NCBI GenBank assembly: GCA_964617665.1
Contig: CAZUAH010000061.1
Span: 1 to 42,019 of the forward strand
Length of the DNA stretch: 42,019 bases
From: JADHUC01 sp964617665
Lineage (GTDB): Bacteria; Planctomycetota; Planctomycetia; Pirellulales; Pirellulaceae
Direction: 5' to 3'
In this document: piece by piece, positions 7,500 through 16,122 of the stretch
How positions within the stretch are numbered: position 1 is the stretch's first letter
How the letters are laid out: every line of letters begins with the position of its first letter
Position numbers and translations under genes: made by a program
Notes under the pieces: generated by a model
What the model was told of the DNA's origin: nothing
Database searches by the model: none
Seen by the model: the letters and a program-made list of their open reading frames with translations, nothing else

Positions 7500-8386
7500 G
7501 CGACGAGAACGCCGGCCCCCTCCCAGATGACCCACGTGAACAGCTACAGGAGAAGATCCTTACGGATTCTCCTCGGCTCGGCCCGGATGACACATTCAAG
7601 TTTGCCTGCCATCCAGGCATCTCGTGTTTCAACAAGTGCTGCGGCGACGTGAATATCTTCCTGTCGCCGTATGATGTGCTGCGCATGAAGCGACGCCTGG
7701 AAATGACGTCGGGCGAATTTCTCGACAAATACACGCTGCTGCCCGTTCAGAAAGGAATGAAGACGCCCGTCGTTGTTCTGCGGATGAAAGACGACGACGC
7801 GAAGACGTGTCAATTCCTGACGGACGAAGGTTGTGGCATCTACTCGGATCGGCCGTGGCCTTGCCGCATGTATCCGCTGGGGCTGGCGGCTTCGAAAGAC
7901 ACGCCCGATGGCTGGCGCGGCGAACGCTTCTACTTCCTAATGCAGGAAGAGGGTTGCCAGGGGCTGTGCGAAGCGAAGGATTGGACGGTCCGCCAGTGGC
8001 TTGAAGACCAAGGCATCGACGAGTACGACGAATGGGGCGAAGCGTTCAAGGAGCTGACGCTCCACGATTTCTTCGAGACGGGCGGTACGCTCACCCCAGA
8101 CAAAATGCACATGTTGTTCGTCGCGTGCTATGACCTGGACAAGTTTCGAGAGTTTGTGTTCGAAAGCACGCTCCTAGACCGGTTCGAGGTGGACGAGGAT
8201 TTCGTCGAACAGATGCGCTACGACGAGGAATCGCTATTGCGTTTCGCGTTCCTGTGGCTCCGTTTCAGTCTGTTCGGCGAGGAGACGGTGAAAGTAAAGG
8301 CGGACGTGGCCGAGGCATTCAAGGGCAACCTCGATAAGAGGAAGATGTTCGGCAAGGAATCGGCCTCGGACCCCGCAGAGGAATAA
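7496..8386 (+). CDS. YkgJ-family cysteine-cluster protein
   Basis: 296 residues, GTG start overlapping the previous stop by four bases. The N-terminal half holds the YkgJ/UPF0153 cysteine pattern: C38, C44, C48-C49 in CHPGISCFNKCCG and C105, C113, C123 in CQFLTDEGCGIYSDRPWPC. These probably bind an Fe-S cluster or zinc. The C-terminal part is acidic with no recognised domain and no membrane segment. The family has no firm function; members are often suggested to take part in metal-centre chemistry. It ends six bases before qmoA, so a helper role for the Fe-S/flavin Qmo or Apr proteins is a reasonable but unproved reading. Confidence 0.85.
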   Translation: MSDENAGPLPDDPREQLQEKILTDSPRLGPDDTFKFACHPGISCFNKCCGDVNIFLSPYDVLRMKRRLEMTSGEFLDKYTLLPVQKGMKTPVVVLRMKDDDAKTCQFLTDEGCGIYSDRPWPCRMYPLGLAASKDTPDGWRGERFYFLMQEEGCQGLCEAKDWTVRQWLEDQGIDEYDEWGEAFKELTLHDFFETGGTLTPDKMHMLFVACYDLDKFREFVFESTLLDRFEVDEDFVEQMRYDEESLLRFAFLWLRFSLFGEETVKVKADVAEAFKGNLDKRKMFGKESASDPAEE

Positions 8387-8392
8387 TAATCG

Positions 8393-9676
8393 ATGAGCGG
8401 AAACGGCAAAAAGGGCAAAGTGCTCGTGATCGGTGGCGGGATCAGTGGCATCACCGCGGCGATTGAGGCCTCCGAAGCCGGTTGCGAAGTCGTGCTGGTC
8501 GAGAAGAATGCCTACCTAGGCGGCCGTGTGGCCCGAATGAATCAGTACTTCCCGAAGCTGTGCCCACCCAGTTGCGGTTTGGAGATCAATTACCGCCGGC
8601 TCAGGGCAAGTACGAACATCAGGTGCCTCACGCTTTCACAAGTCGAGAAAATCACGGGCGGACCGGGCCGCTACCAAGTCACCATCCAGCGGACTCCGCG
8701 GTTTGTCAACAACAAGTGCACCGCATGCGGCGAATGCGTCAAAGCCTGTCCGGTGGACCGTCCCGACGAATTCAACGCCGGGATGAGTACGACCAAGGCT
8801 GTCTATGTGCCGTTCGACATGGCTTATCCGCTTCATTACGTCATCGACGGCGAGGTTTGCCCAGGGGCCGAATGCGGCAAGTGCGTCGAGGCATGTCCCT
8901 ATGACGCCATCGAACTGGACATGAAGCCCGAAATGGTCGAGGTGGAAGCTCAAGCGATCATCTGGGCCACCGGCTGGCAGCCCTACGAGGCGGGACAGAT
9001 CGAGGGTCTCGGCTTTGGCTCGTCCCCGAACGTAATCACCAACGTGATGATGGAACGGCTGGCGGCGCAGAACGGGCCAACAGAAGGCAAGATTCAGCGG
9101 CCGGCGGATTCGAAGGAAATCGAAACGATCGCGTTTGTGCAGTGTGCCGGTTCCCGTGACGAGAACTACTTGAAGCACTGCTCAGGGGTCTGCTGCATGG
9201 GTTCCCTGAAGCAGGCTCGTTACGTACGCGAGCAGTATCCGGAAGCCCAAATCTTCATCTTCTACATCGACATTCGTGCACCCGGGCGACTCGAAGATTT
9301 CTATGCCGAGGTGCAGAAGGATGAGAAGCTCCGATTGATCAAAGGCAAGGTAGCCAAGATCACGGAGGATGCCGCCAGCGGAGACTTGGTGGTCGAAGCC
9401 GAGGATACCCTGTCTGGCGAACGCGTCACACAGCAGGTCAACCTGGTTGTGCTGGCGACGGGCATTGTGCCCACGGATGCACCTTCGGTCAGCATCGAGG
9501 CGGGCAGCGACCTGCAGCGAGACGAGCATGGGTTTCTGACGAACGATCAGCCCCTTGCCGGCATGCTTGGCGCCGGGTGTGCCAAACGGCCGGTAGACGT
9601 AGCGGCATGTGTGCGGGACGCCACGGGCACCGCTTTGAAGGCCCTTCAGATATGCGTGGAACAGGCTGGTGAGTGA
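8393..9676 (+). CDS. qmoA: Quinone-interacting membrane-bound oxidoreductase subunit A
   Basis: 427 residues, HdrA-like soluble flavoprotein. The FAD motif VLVIGGGISGITAAIEA is at 10-26, followed by the QmoA/HdrA block YFPKLCPPSCGLEINYR. Two ferredoxin-like motifs are visible: CTACGECVKACP near 107-118 and CPGAECGKCVEACPY near 159-173. The second dinucleotide region includes FVQCAGSRDENYLKHCSGVCC, shared with QmoB. QmoABC carries electrons from menaquinol to AprAB. The gene begins six bases after the YkgJ-type gene and its end overlaps qmoB by 8 bases. Confidence 0.97.
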   Translation: MSGNGKKGKVLVIGGGISGITAAIEASEAGCEVVLVEKNAYLGGRVARMNQYFPKLCPPSCGLEINYRRLRASTNIRCLTLSQVEKITGGPGRYQVTIQRTPRFVNNKCTACGECVKACPVDRPDEFNAGMSTTKAVYVPFDMAYPLHYVIDGEVCPGAECGKCVEACPYDAIELDMKPEMVEVEAQAIIWATGWQPYEAGQIEGLGFGSSPNVITNVMMERLAAQNGPTEGKIQRPADSKEIETIAFVQCAGSRDENYLKHCSGVCCMGSLKQARYVREQYPEAQIFIFYIDIRAPGRLEDFYAEVQKDEKLRLIKGKVAKITEDAASGDLVVEAEDTLSGERVTQQVNLVVLATGIVPTDAPSVSIEAGSDLQRDEHGFLTNDQPLAGMLGAGCAKRPVDVAACVRDATGTALKALQICVEQAGE

Positions 9677-11924
9677 TAACGACAAAAAGATAGCCGTTTG
9701 GATCTGCCAAGGTTGCGACATCGGCAAGTCGCTCGATGTCGATGCACTCGAGTCGCTTGCGACTGGCGATTGCGAAGCCGATTCGTGCGCCGCGCATGAC
9801 TACCTGTGCGGCGACGAAGGCGTCGAAGTGATCAAGAAGGAAATCCAGGACGGTGCCAACACCATAGTTGTCGCCGGGTGTTCACCCAGGTTCAACGCGG
9901 ATACGTTCGCGTTTGATGGAGTGCTGACCGAACGGGTGAACCTCCGAGAGATGGTCGTCTGGAGTCATCCAGCGAACGACGAAGACACGCAAATGCTCGC
10001 CGAAGACTATCTTCGGATGGGCGTTGCCCGAGCGAAAAAGGCAACGGTCCCCGAGCCTTTCGAGACCGAAATCGACAAGACGATCATGGTCGTTGGCGGC
10101 GGGCAGAGCGGTATGACTGCTGCCATGGAGGCTGCCACCGCGGGCTACCAGGTCGTACTGGTCGAGAAAGAGGCTCAACTGGGCGGCTGGCTGAACAAGT
10201 TCACGAGACTATTTCCCAAGAAACCGCCTTATCGAGAGCCCGAAAAGGTCGACTTGGCTTCACGGATCAGCGAGATCGAACAGAACGATCGAATCACGTT
10301 GCACGTGGGAGCTACGATCGAGAAGATCGACGGTCAGCCCGGCCAGTTCGACGTCTCGCTGCAGACCAACGGCTCCACCACCGAGTTCCGCGTTGGTGCC
10401 GTCATACAAGCCACTGGTTGGAAGCCGTACGACGCGTCGAAGCTAGGTCATTTGGGCCACGGTTCACCCAACGTCATTACGAACGTCCAGATGGAAGAGA
10501 TGGCCGCTTCGGGCAAGATTGTTCGACCCTCGGACGGCAAACCAGCCCGACGAATCGCATTCATCCAATGTGCCGGCTCCCGTGATGAAGAACACCTGCC
10601 GTATTGCTCAGGTGTATGCTGCCGCGTATCGCTGAAACAGGCCCTCTGGGTCCGAGAACTCGACGCCGACGCGGAAGCCTACGTTCTGTACAAGGACATT
10701 CGGGCTCCCGGACAATACGAAGACTTCTATCGCCGCGCTCAAGAGGATCCTGGTGTCTTCTTCACCAAGGGCGAAGTGGTGTCGGTGAAAGAAGCGGGCG
10801 ATCAGAACTTGCTTGTTGATATGGAAGACACATTGATCGACAAGCAGATCCAGCTCGAGGCCGATTTGGTCGTGTTGGCTACCGGTATGGTACCGGTGGC
10901 GGGAGACGGCGAGGCCATTCGCCAGCTTCGAGACGCTCAGGCGGTCATCGAGAAGGGCGAGGCCGGCGCACAACTGGAAGCCGCAAAGGTCACCGCCGAG
11001 GAACTCAAAGACCACGAAGGGACGGAGATCCTGAACCTAGGCTACCGCCAAGGGCCGGATCTCCCGTCACTCAGATACCAGTTCCCCGATTCGCACTTCA
11101 TTTGCTTCCCCTACGAGACACGGCGTACTGGCGTTTACGCGGCTGGTTGCGTGCGTGCACCTAACGATTGCGACACGTGCCGTGAGGATGCTTCCGGTGC
11201 AGCTTTGAAGGCGATTCAAAGTGTGGAACTTGCTTCCCGTGGCGCGGCGGTTCATCCACGCTGGGAAGACGAGTCCTATCCGGACTTCAATCTGCAACGC
11301 TGCACGCAATGTAAACGTTGTACCGAGGAGTGTCCGTTCGGCACACTGAACGAGGACGCAAAGGGCACGCCGGAACCCAACATCACGCGTTGTCGTCGGT
11401 GTGGTATCTGCATGGGGGCTTGCCCCGAGCGTATCGTCTCGTTCAAGGATTACTCGATCGACATCGTTTCGTCGATGATCAAGGCGGTCGAGATTCCCGA
11501 CGAGTTTGAAGAGAAGCCCCGGTTGTTAGCGCTGGTCTGCGAGAATGACGCTTATCCGGCGTTGGACGTCGCGGGTCTGAAACGAATCCAACACAGCAAC
11601 TGGATTCGGTTCATTCCAGTCCGGTGTTTGGGTGCGGTTAACGTCGTTTGGATTGCCGACGCGTTGTCCTGCGGATACGACGGAATCTTGCTCGTAGGCT
11701 GCAAATCAGGGGATGACTACCAATGCCATTACGTGCGTGGTAGCGAGTTGATGGGTACCAGGGGTGACAACATTCGAGACAAATTGAACTCGCTTGCATT
11801 GGAAGAAGAGCGAGTGCGCGTCGAGCAGATCGAGATCGCCGAATACGAGAAGCTGGCGCAAATCGTCAACGAATTCGCCGAGGAAATCGAAGAAATCGGA
11901 ATGAATCCCTTCAAAGGGTTTTAG
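9669..11924 (+). CDS. qmoB: Quinone-interacting membrane-bound oxidoreductase subunit B
   Basis: 751 residues, GTG start overlapping qmoA by 8 bases. N-terminal domain about 1-135 (HdrA-like, ending near the FAD motif MVVGGGQSGMTAAMEA at about 140-155), a QmoA-like FAD domain to about 500, then two ferredoxin motifs CTQCKRCTEECPFG and CRRCGICMGACP near 550-590, and a C-terminal MvhD-like domain (LLALVCENDAYPALD ... CLGAVNVVWIADALSCGYDGILLVGCKSGDDYQCHY spread over about 620-690). This HdrA-MvhD arrangement is typical of QmoB. It is thought to be the electron-distributing subunit and has been proposed to permit flavin-based confurcation. The stop is followed by a REP-like hairpin before qmoC. 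Confidence 0.97.
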   Translation: MSDNDKKIAVWICQGCDIGKSLDVDALESLATGDCEADSCAAHDYLCGDEGVEVIKKEIQDGANTIVVAGCSPRFNADTFAFDGVLTERVNLREMVVWSHPANDEDTQMLAEDYLRMGVARAKKATVPEPFETEIDKTIMVVGGGQSGMTAAMEAATAGYQVVLVEKEAQLGGWLNKFTRLFPKKPPYREPEKVDLASRISEIEQNDRITLHVGATIEKIDGQPGQFDVSLQTNGSTTEFRVGAVIQATGWKPYDASKLGHLGHGSPNVITNVQMEEMAASGKIVRPSDGKPARRIAFIQCAGSRDEEHLPYCSGVCCRVSLKQALWVRELDADAEAYVLYKDIRAPGQYEDFYRRAQEDPGVFFTKGEVVSVKEAGDQNLLVDMEDTLIDKQIQLEADLVVLATGMVPVAGDGEAIRQLRDAQAVIEKGEAGAQLEAAKVTAEELKDHEGTEILNLGYRQGPDLPSLRYQFPDSHFICFPYETRRTGVYAAGCVRAPNDCDTCREDASGAALKAIQSVELASRGAAVHPRWEDESYPDFNLQRCTQCKRCTEECPFGTLNEDAKGTPEPNITRCRRCGICMGACPERIVSFKDYSIDIVSSMIKAVEIPDEFEEKPRLLALVCENDAYPALDVAGLKRIQHSNWIRFIPVRCLGAVNVVWIADALSCGYDGILLVGCKSGDDYQCHYVRGSELMGTRGDNIRDKLNSLALEEERVRVEQIEIAEYEKLAQIVNEFAEEIEEIGMNPFKGF

Positions 11925-11931
11925 TAGAGGA

Positions 11932-12008
11932 GGAAAAAGGGGACAGGTCCAATTTGCCGGAACGGCCCGAAGGGTGCTTCGCACAAATTGGACCTGTCCC
12001 CTTTTTCC
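11932..12008 (+). repeat. REP-like palindromic element between qmoB and qmoC
   Basis: A perfect 25-bp inverted repeat: left arm 11932-11956 and right arm 11984-12008, with a 27-base loop that itself contains GAAG/CTTC. The arms carry AAAAAGGGGACAGGTCC, a core widely seen in dispersed REP-type palindromes that are linked to Y1 (TnpA-REP) transposases. GAGGAG occurs on both sides (11927-11932 and 12010-12015), so the insertion appears to have split or copied a ribosome-binding site. No transposase gene is in the window. Confidence 0.8.
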
Positions 12009-12026
12009 GGAGGAGTATTCGCTAGA

Positions 12027-13286
12027 ATGCCGGAGCCGTATCTCGTAAGACCGGATAGAGAATTCGTCCAGCGTGTCCTGGGTGAAGGCGGGGACGATCT
12101 CAAGAAGTGCTACCAGTGTGCAACCTGCTCTGTGGTGTGCGATCTGTCGGAGGGCAAGAAGCCCTTCCCACGCAAAGAAATGATCTGGACCCAGTGGGGA
12201 CTCAAAGACAAACTCGTCGCGGATCCCGATGTGTGGTTGTGCCACCAATGCAACGATTGCTCGACGAGGTGTCCCCGCGCCGCGCGCCCGGGCGATGTTC
12301 TGGCGGCCGTGCGGCAAGAGACCATACAGCACTATGCCGTACCTAAGGGCTTTGCGCGTTATGTGAATCAGGTCAAGTATCTTCCGGCAATGCTTGTCAT
12401 TCCCGTCGTGCTTCTGGTGTTGGCCCTTTTGGTGAAAACACCGATTTGGGACGCAGGCGAAGGCGTATTGAAGTACCTGGATCATGAGGGATTCTACGCG
12501 CGTCTGTACCCGCACTGGTTGCTAATCGGCTTCTACTCGACCTTCTGGGGCTTGGCCATGCTGGGGGCGGCGCTCGGCGTCCTGCGGTTCTGGAAGGCTA
12601 TGAAAGCGGCTGACGAATCTGCCGGAACCTATGCACCAGCAGTGGGAATCCTGCCTGCCGTGATACGCACGCTGAAGCCGATCTTCACCCACGGCAAATT
12701 CACCAAATGCGGAGCCAACGCCTCGCGGCGTACGGCGCACTTGGCGGCCTTCTACGGCTTCGCTGCATTGTTCATCGTCAGTGCCTGGGCGGTCGTTGCT
12801 CTGTACATGATCAATCCGTTCATCTCGGACCACGCAAATCACCTGCCCTACCCGTTTCCGCTTTTGGACTTTTCGTGGCCGGGGATTAGTGGCGTTCCGT
12901 GGAAGCTTTTGGCGAACTTGGGGGCGATTGCCTTGATCGCGGGTAGCATCATTGCCATTCGCGACCGTAAGAAGAAGGAAGAAGGTAGTTCGGCCAGCAC
13001 GTCGTTCGATTGGATTTTTGTTTGGCTGCTGCTCATCGTCGGCATTACTGGATTCGTCACGCAGGTTCTCCGCTGGATCGTGGCTCCGGATTATCACGGT
13101 GGCGAGTTTGAGATGAATGCGTTGGCGTACCTGGCCTACGCGATCTACTTCGTGCACCTTGTTGTTGTATTTCACCTGCTGATCTACCTGCCGTTTTCGA
13201 AGTTTGCCCACATTGTCTATCGGACTGTGGCGCTGGTGTACGCCGAGCACACGGGGCGGACCAAAGGGGCGGTAGAGAGCGAATAG
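12027..13286 (+). CDS. qmoC: Quinone-interacting membrane-bound oxidoreductase subunit C
   Basis: 419 residues, fusion of an HdrC-like domain and a cytochrome b domain. Two [4Fe-4S] motifs lie at C28/C31/C34/C38 (CYQCATCSVVC) and C72/C75/C78/C82 (CHQCNDCSTRCP). From about 120 on there are about six hydrophobic segments with His residues for haem b, as in HdrE/NarI-type anchors. It takes electrons from menaquinol in the membrane and passes them to QmoAB. The ATG at 12027 is chosen because GGAGGAG (12009-12015) precedes it; reading further upstream would run into the hairpin. The 102-base gap to qmoB holds the REP-like element, unlike the overlapping qmoA-qmoB pair. Confidence 0.96.
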   Translation: MPEPYLVRPDREFVQRVLGEGGDDLKKCYQCATCSVVCDLSEGKKPFPRKEMIWTQWGLKDKLVADPDVWLCHQCNDCSTRCPRAARPGDVLAAVRQETIQHYAVPKGFARYVNQVKYLPAMLVIPVVLLVLALLVKTPIWDAGEGVLKYLDHEGFYARLYPHWLLIGFYSTFWGLAMLGAALGVLRFWKAMKAADESAGTYAPAVGILPAVIRTLKPIFTHGKFTKCGANASRRTAHLAAFYGFAALFIVSAWAVVALYMINPFISDHANHLPYPFPLLDFSWPGISGVPWKLLANLGAIALIAGSIIAIRDRKKKEEGSSASTSFDWIFVWLLLIVGITGFVTQVLRWIVAPDYHGGEFEMNALAYLAYAIYFVHLVVVFHLLIYLPFSKFAHIVYRTVALVYAEHTGRTKGAVESE

Positions 13287-13412
13287 AACGTTGTTTTTGG
13301 GGTAGCGCATTCCCATAAGAGTTGAAGAGGATCGCTACGAGGGACTGCAGACATCAGGAAGGAAACATCCTTCCATCATCGAACATCACAAAACGAGTGA
13401 AAGGAGAATTGT

Positions 13413-14609
13413 ATGATTAAGCCGCACGGATCGGACACGTTGAATCCCCTTTATGTGGCGGACGACGCGAAGCGCGCTGAACTGGAAAAGGAAGCCGAAG
13501 GGCTGCCGAAGTTGATGGTCTGCTCGCAGGCCGCGGCTAATGCCGTCATGATGGGCAGCGGGTATTTCAACCCGTTGACCGGCTTCATGAACCTGGCCGA
13601 CTCACTGGCCGTGGCCGAAGGCATGAAGACCACCGGCGGGCTCTTCTGGCCGGTGCCGATCATCAACGTCGTCGAAGACGCGTCAGCGATCGGAGACGCC
13701 AAGCGAATCGCTCTGTTGGATCCAAACGTCGAAGGAAACCCAGTGCTGGCGATCCAGGACGTCGAATCCATCGAGCAAGCGACTGACGAGCAGATGACCG
13801 CGATGGCCGAAAAGGTCTACGGCACTACCGACCCAGAGCACCCCGGAGTCAAGGCTTTCCTTTCGGTTGGCAAATGTTTCGTTGCCGGACCGATCCAAGT
13901 ACTGAATTACTCGTATTTCGCAGCCGACTTCCCGGAGACTTTCCGGACGGCAGTGGAAATTCGCGAGATGATCGCAAAGAACGGCTGGGAAAAGGTCGTT
14001 GCGTTCCAGACGCGTAACCCCATGCACCGCGCTCACGAGGCGCTTGTGAAGATCGCCATGGAACGCACCGGCGCTGATGGTGCAGTGATCCACATGTTGC
14101 TGGGTAAACTGAAGGCTGGCGACATCCCTGCTGACGTTCGCGACGCGGCGATTCGCAAGATGGTCGAGTTGTACTTCGAGCCAAATACTTGCGAAATCAC
14201 CGGCTACGGGTACGATATGCTTTACGCTGGTCCCCGCGAGGCCGTGCTGCACGCCGTCTTCCGCCAGAACATGGGTACCACGCACCTGATCGTCGGTCGC
14301 GACCACGCTGGCGTGGGCGACTACTACGGCGCGTTCGATGCTCAAACAATCTTCGACAACGACGTGCCGGAAGGCGCGATGGAATTGCAGATCTTCAAGG
14401 CCGACCACACGGCGTTCTCCAAGGTAGTAGGCGACGTGATTATGATGTGCGAGGCTCCCGAGGGGCACAAGCCGGAAGAATTCGTTTTCCTTTCGGGCAC
14501 GAAGGTCAGGACGATGCTGTCCAACGGCGAGGACCTGCCTCCCGAGTTCGCTCGCCCCGAAGTGGCGAAAATCCTGATGGAATACTATCAGTCGCTGCCC
14601 CAGGAGTAG
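13413..14609 (+). CDS. sat: Sulfate adenylyltransferase (ATP sulfurylase)
   Basis: 398 residues, the single-chain homo-oligomeric dissimilatory type without an APS kinase domain. It activates sulfate with ATP to APS and pyrophosphate. Signatures: QTRNPMHRAHE at 199-209 (the nucleotide-binding HxxH site), GRDHAG at 295-300, and FLSGTKVRTMLSNGE near the C-terminus. AAAGGAG stands just before the ATG. A 126-base gap separates it from qmoC, containing only a weak GTAGCG/CGCTAC stem (13302-13338), so it may have its own promoter. No pyrophosphatase gene, needed to pull the reaction forward, is in the window. Confidence 0.98.
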   Translation: MIKPHGSDTLNPLYVADDAKRAELEKEAEGLPKLMVCSQAAANAVMMGSGYFNPLTGFMNLADSLAVAEGMKTTGGLFWPVPIINVVEDASAIGDAKRIALLDPNVEGNPVLAIQDVESIEQATDEQMTAMAEKVYGTTDPEHPGVKAFLSVGKCFVAGPIQVLNYSYFAADFPETFRTAVEIREMIAKNGWEKVVAFQTRNPMHRAHEALVKIAMERTGADGAVIHMLLGKLKAGDIPADVRDAAIRKMVELYFEPNTCEITGYGYDMLYAGPREAVLHAVFRQNMGTTHLIVGRDHAGVGDYYGAFDAQTIFDNDVPEGAMELQIFKADHTAFSKVVGDVIMMCEAPEGHKPEEFVFLSGTKVRTMLSNGEDLPPEFARPEVAKILMEYYQSLPQE

Positions 14610-14629
14610 CCTGACTAAGGACGCGTACC

Positions 14630-15022
14630 ATGGACTTGATCAACATAGCCCGAGGAGAAGGACTACAGTTCAAGATCCAGGTGCGCGGCCATGAAGTCAG
14701 TAGCGACATGTCCGAGAAGGACGGTGGCCAGGATGCGGGCCCTTCACCGGTCGAACTTCTGGCCGGGTCTCTGGGGGCCTGCATCGCCATGATGGTGCAG
14801 ACCTACTGCAAGCGACATGGGTACACAGACGGGGAAGTCGGCATCAGTCTCACACTGGAGCTTGCCGATTCTCCAAAGCGGGTCGGCGGCATCGTCGTCG
14901 ACGTGGAATTGCCCGATGGAATTCCCGAAGACAGGAAAGAGGCCGTTAGACGTATGGCCGAAAAATGCCCTGTCCATGAAACGTTAAGGAATCCACCGCG
15001 TATCGACATTGATATTCTGTAG
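14630..15022 (+). CDS. OsmC/Ohr-family protein
   Basis: 130 residues. The fold is indicated by SPVELLAGSLGACIAMM with C51, the helix continuing to C60, and the second conserved cysteine C113 in EKCPVHETL; both C51 and C113 are at the family's peroxidatic and resolving positions. OsmC/Ohr enzymes reduce organic hydroperoxides with thiol cofactors, and relatives appear in sulfur-trafficking gene clusters. It lies 20 bases after sat and 73 bases before dsrC. Given the anaerobic lifestyle, roles either in oxidative defence of the pathway or in persulfide chemistry can be imagined; the sequence does not decide. Confidence 0.9.
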   Translation: MDLINIARGEGLQFKIQVRGHEVSSDMSEKDGGQDAGPSPVELLAGSLGACIAMMVQTYCKRHGYTDGEVGISLTLELADSPKRVGGIVVDVELPDGIPEDRKEAVRRMAEKCPVHETLRNPPRIDIDIL

Positions 15023-15095
15023 ACCTCGATCATAGATCAGGCCTAAGTCGAGCGTCGAAAGACGCGACAAGCGAACCTGAGAAAGGAGCAATTCG

Positions 15096-15413
15096 ATGGA
15101 ACAAAAAGAATTCGGTGGCAAGATGATGGACATCGACGAGGATGGTTTCATCCAGGACCCAGACCAATGGGATAAGGCCGTTGCCGCAGATCTTGCGAAG
15201 ACCGAGGGCGTCGACGACTTGACCGACGATCACTGGAAAGTGGTCAACTACTTGAGGGAGTATTACCTCGAGTTCAATATGGCTCCGATGATCCGCAAGC
15301 TCTGCAAGTCGACTGGCTTCAAGCTGAAGGAAATCTACGAGCTGTTCCCGAGCGGTCCCGCCAAGGGTGCCTGCAAGGTGGCTGGACTTCCCAAGCCGAC
15401 CGGTTGCGTCTGA
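15096..15413 (+). CDS. dsrC: Dissimilatory sulfite reductase-associated sulfur carrier DsrC
   Basis: 105 residues ending CKVAGLPKPTGCV, with both redox cysteines C93 and C104 (penultimate). This is the active DsrC form, not the cysteine-poor TusE-like paralogues. It forms a trisulfide with sulfite-derived sulfur from DsrAB, which DsrMKJOP then reduces. The central signature DHWKVVNYLREYY and the length match Desulfovibrio DsrC exactly. GAAAGGAG lies eight bases before the ATG, and a small GCGTC-GAAA-GACGC tetraloop stem (15052-15065) lies in the leader. A strong hairpin follows, so the message may be processed separately, fitting the usual very high level of DsrC. Confidence 0.98.
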   Translation: MEQKEFGGKMMDIDEDGFIQDPDQWDKAVAADLAKTEGVDDLTDDHWKVVNYLREYYLEFNMAPMIRKLCKSTGFKLKEIYELFPSGPAKGACKVAGLPKPTGCV

Positions 15414-15437
15414 TCCGGATTCCGGGCAGATTCGTTT

Positions 15438-15474
15438 CGGGCAGGAAGAACAGCGAAGTATTTCTTCCTGCCTG
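15438..15474 (+). terminator. Strong hairpin after dsrC (terminator or stabiliser)
   Basis: CGGGCAGGAAGAA (15438-15450) pairs with TTCTTCCTGCCTG (15462-15474), 13 pairs including one G-U, around an 11-base loop. No T tract follows, so it may act as an RNA 3'-end stabiliser or partial terminator rather than a classical terminator. Confidence 0.5.
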
Positions 15475-15543
15475 AACGGTGCGCGATTTCATGGCAGTCA
15501 TGAGAATAGGGCGTTGACGCCTTTTCGCGTCTCAAGGTGCCAG

Positions 15544-16086
15544 ATGATGACGTTTGAGGAGTTGCTTGCGAAGAAGAAGGACGCGATCCTGCAAAAATGG
15601 GTCGACGACGCATTGGCGATGTATTCCAAGGATGCATCGAAAGTTTTTCGTCGCGAGAAGGACCCTTTTGCCAATCCCGTGGGCCACAGCCTACGCGTTG
15701 GAACTCAAGGGATCTTCGAGGCACTCCTAAACGGGGCGGACGATGAGAAAATCCGCGGATACTTGGACGGCGTTATCAAGGTCCGCGCGGTGCAACAGGT
15801 GACTCCGTCTCAGGCCGTCGGTTTTGTTTTTTCGTTGAAACAGGCCGTGCGAACCGAATTGAATGTGAAAGCGGGCGATGCACAATTTGCGCCCGAACTA
15901 GCGGAGCTGGATGGGCAGATCGACCGGATAGCTTTGTTGGCATTCGAGGTATACGTCGAATGCAGAGACCAGTTGTGCGAGCTTCGTATCAACGAAGTGA
16001 AACGAAGGGTGTCGTGGGTCCTGGAAAAGATGGGCCAGCACTCGCCCGCGGAAGAAGAAGAACTGGTCCAATTGGACCCAGAGTAG
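15544..16086 (+). CDS. RsbRD N-terminal-domain-like protein upstream of dsrM
   Basis: 180 residues, ATG ATG start at 15544 preceded by AAGG. All-helical, beginning MMTFEELLAKKKDAILQKWVDD and including FANPVGHSLR and TPSQAVGFVFSLKQAVR, the pattern of the globin-like RsbRD N-terminal sensor domain. There is no C-terminal STAS domain, no haem-binding motif that I can name, and no membrane segment. It is 36 bases before dsrM and oriented with it. In other sulfate reducers a protein of this type also precedes dsrM (from memory). A sensing or assembly role for the DsrMKJOP complex is possible; the function is not established. Confidence 0.85.
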   Translation: MMTFEELLAKKKDAILQKWVDDALAMYSKDASKVFRREKDPFANPVGHSLRVGTQGIFEALLNGADDEKIRGYLDGVIKVRAVQQVTPSQAVGFVFSLKQAVRTELNVKAGDAQFAPELAELDGQIDRIALLAFEVYVECRDQLCELRINEVKRRVSWVLEKMGQHSPAEEEELVQLDPE

Positions 16087-16122
16087 AAACGTTCTAGTAG
16101 TACAGCGCCGAGAGGGTCTCCG

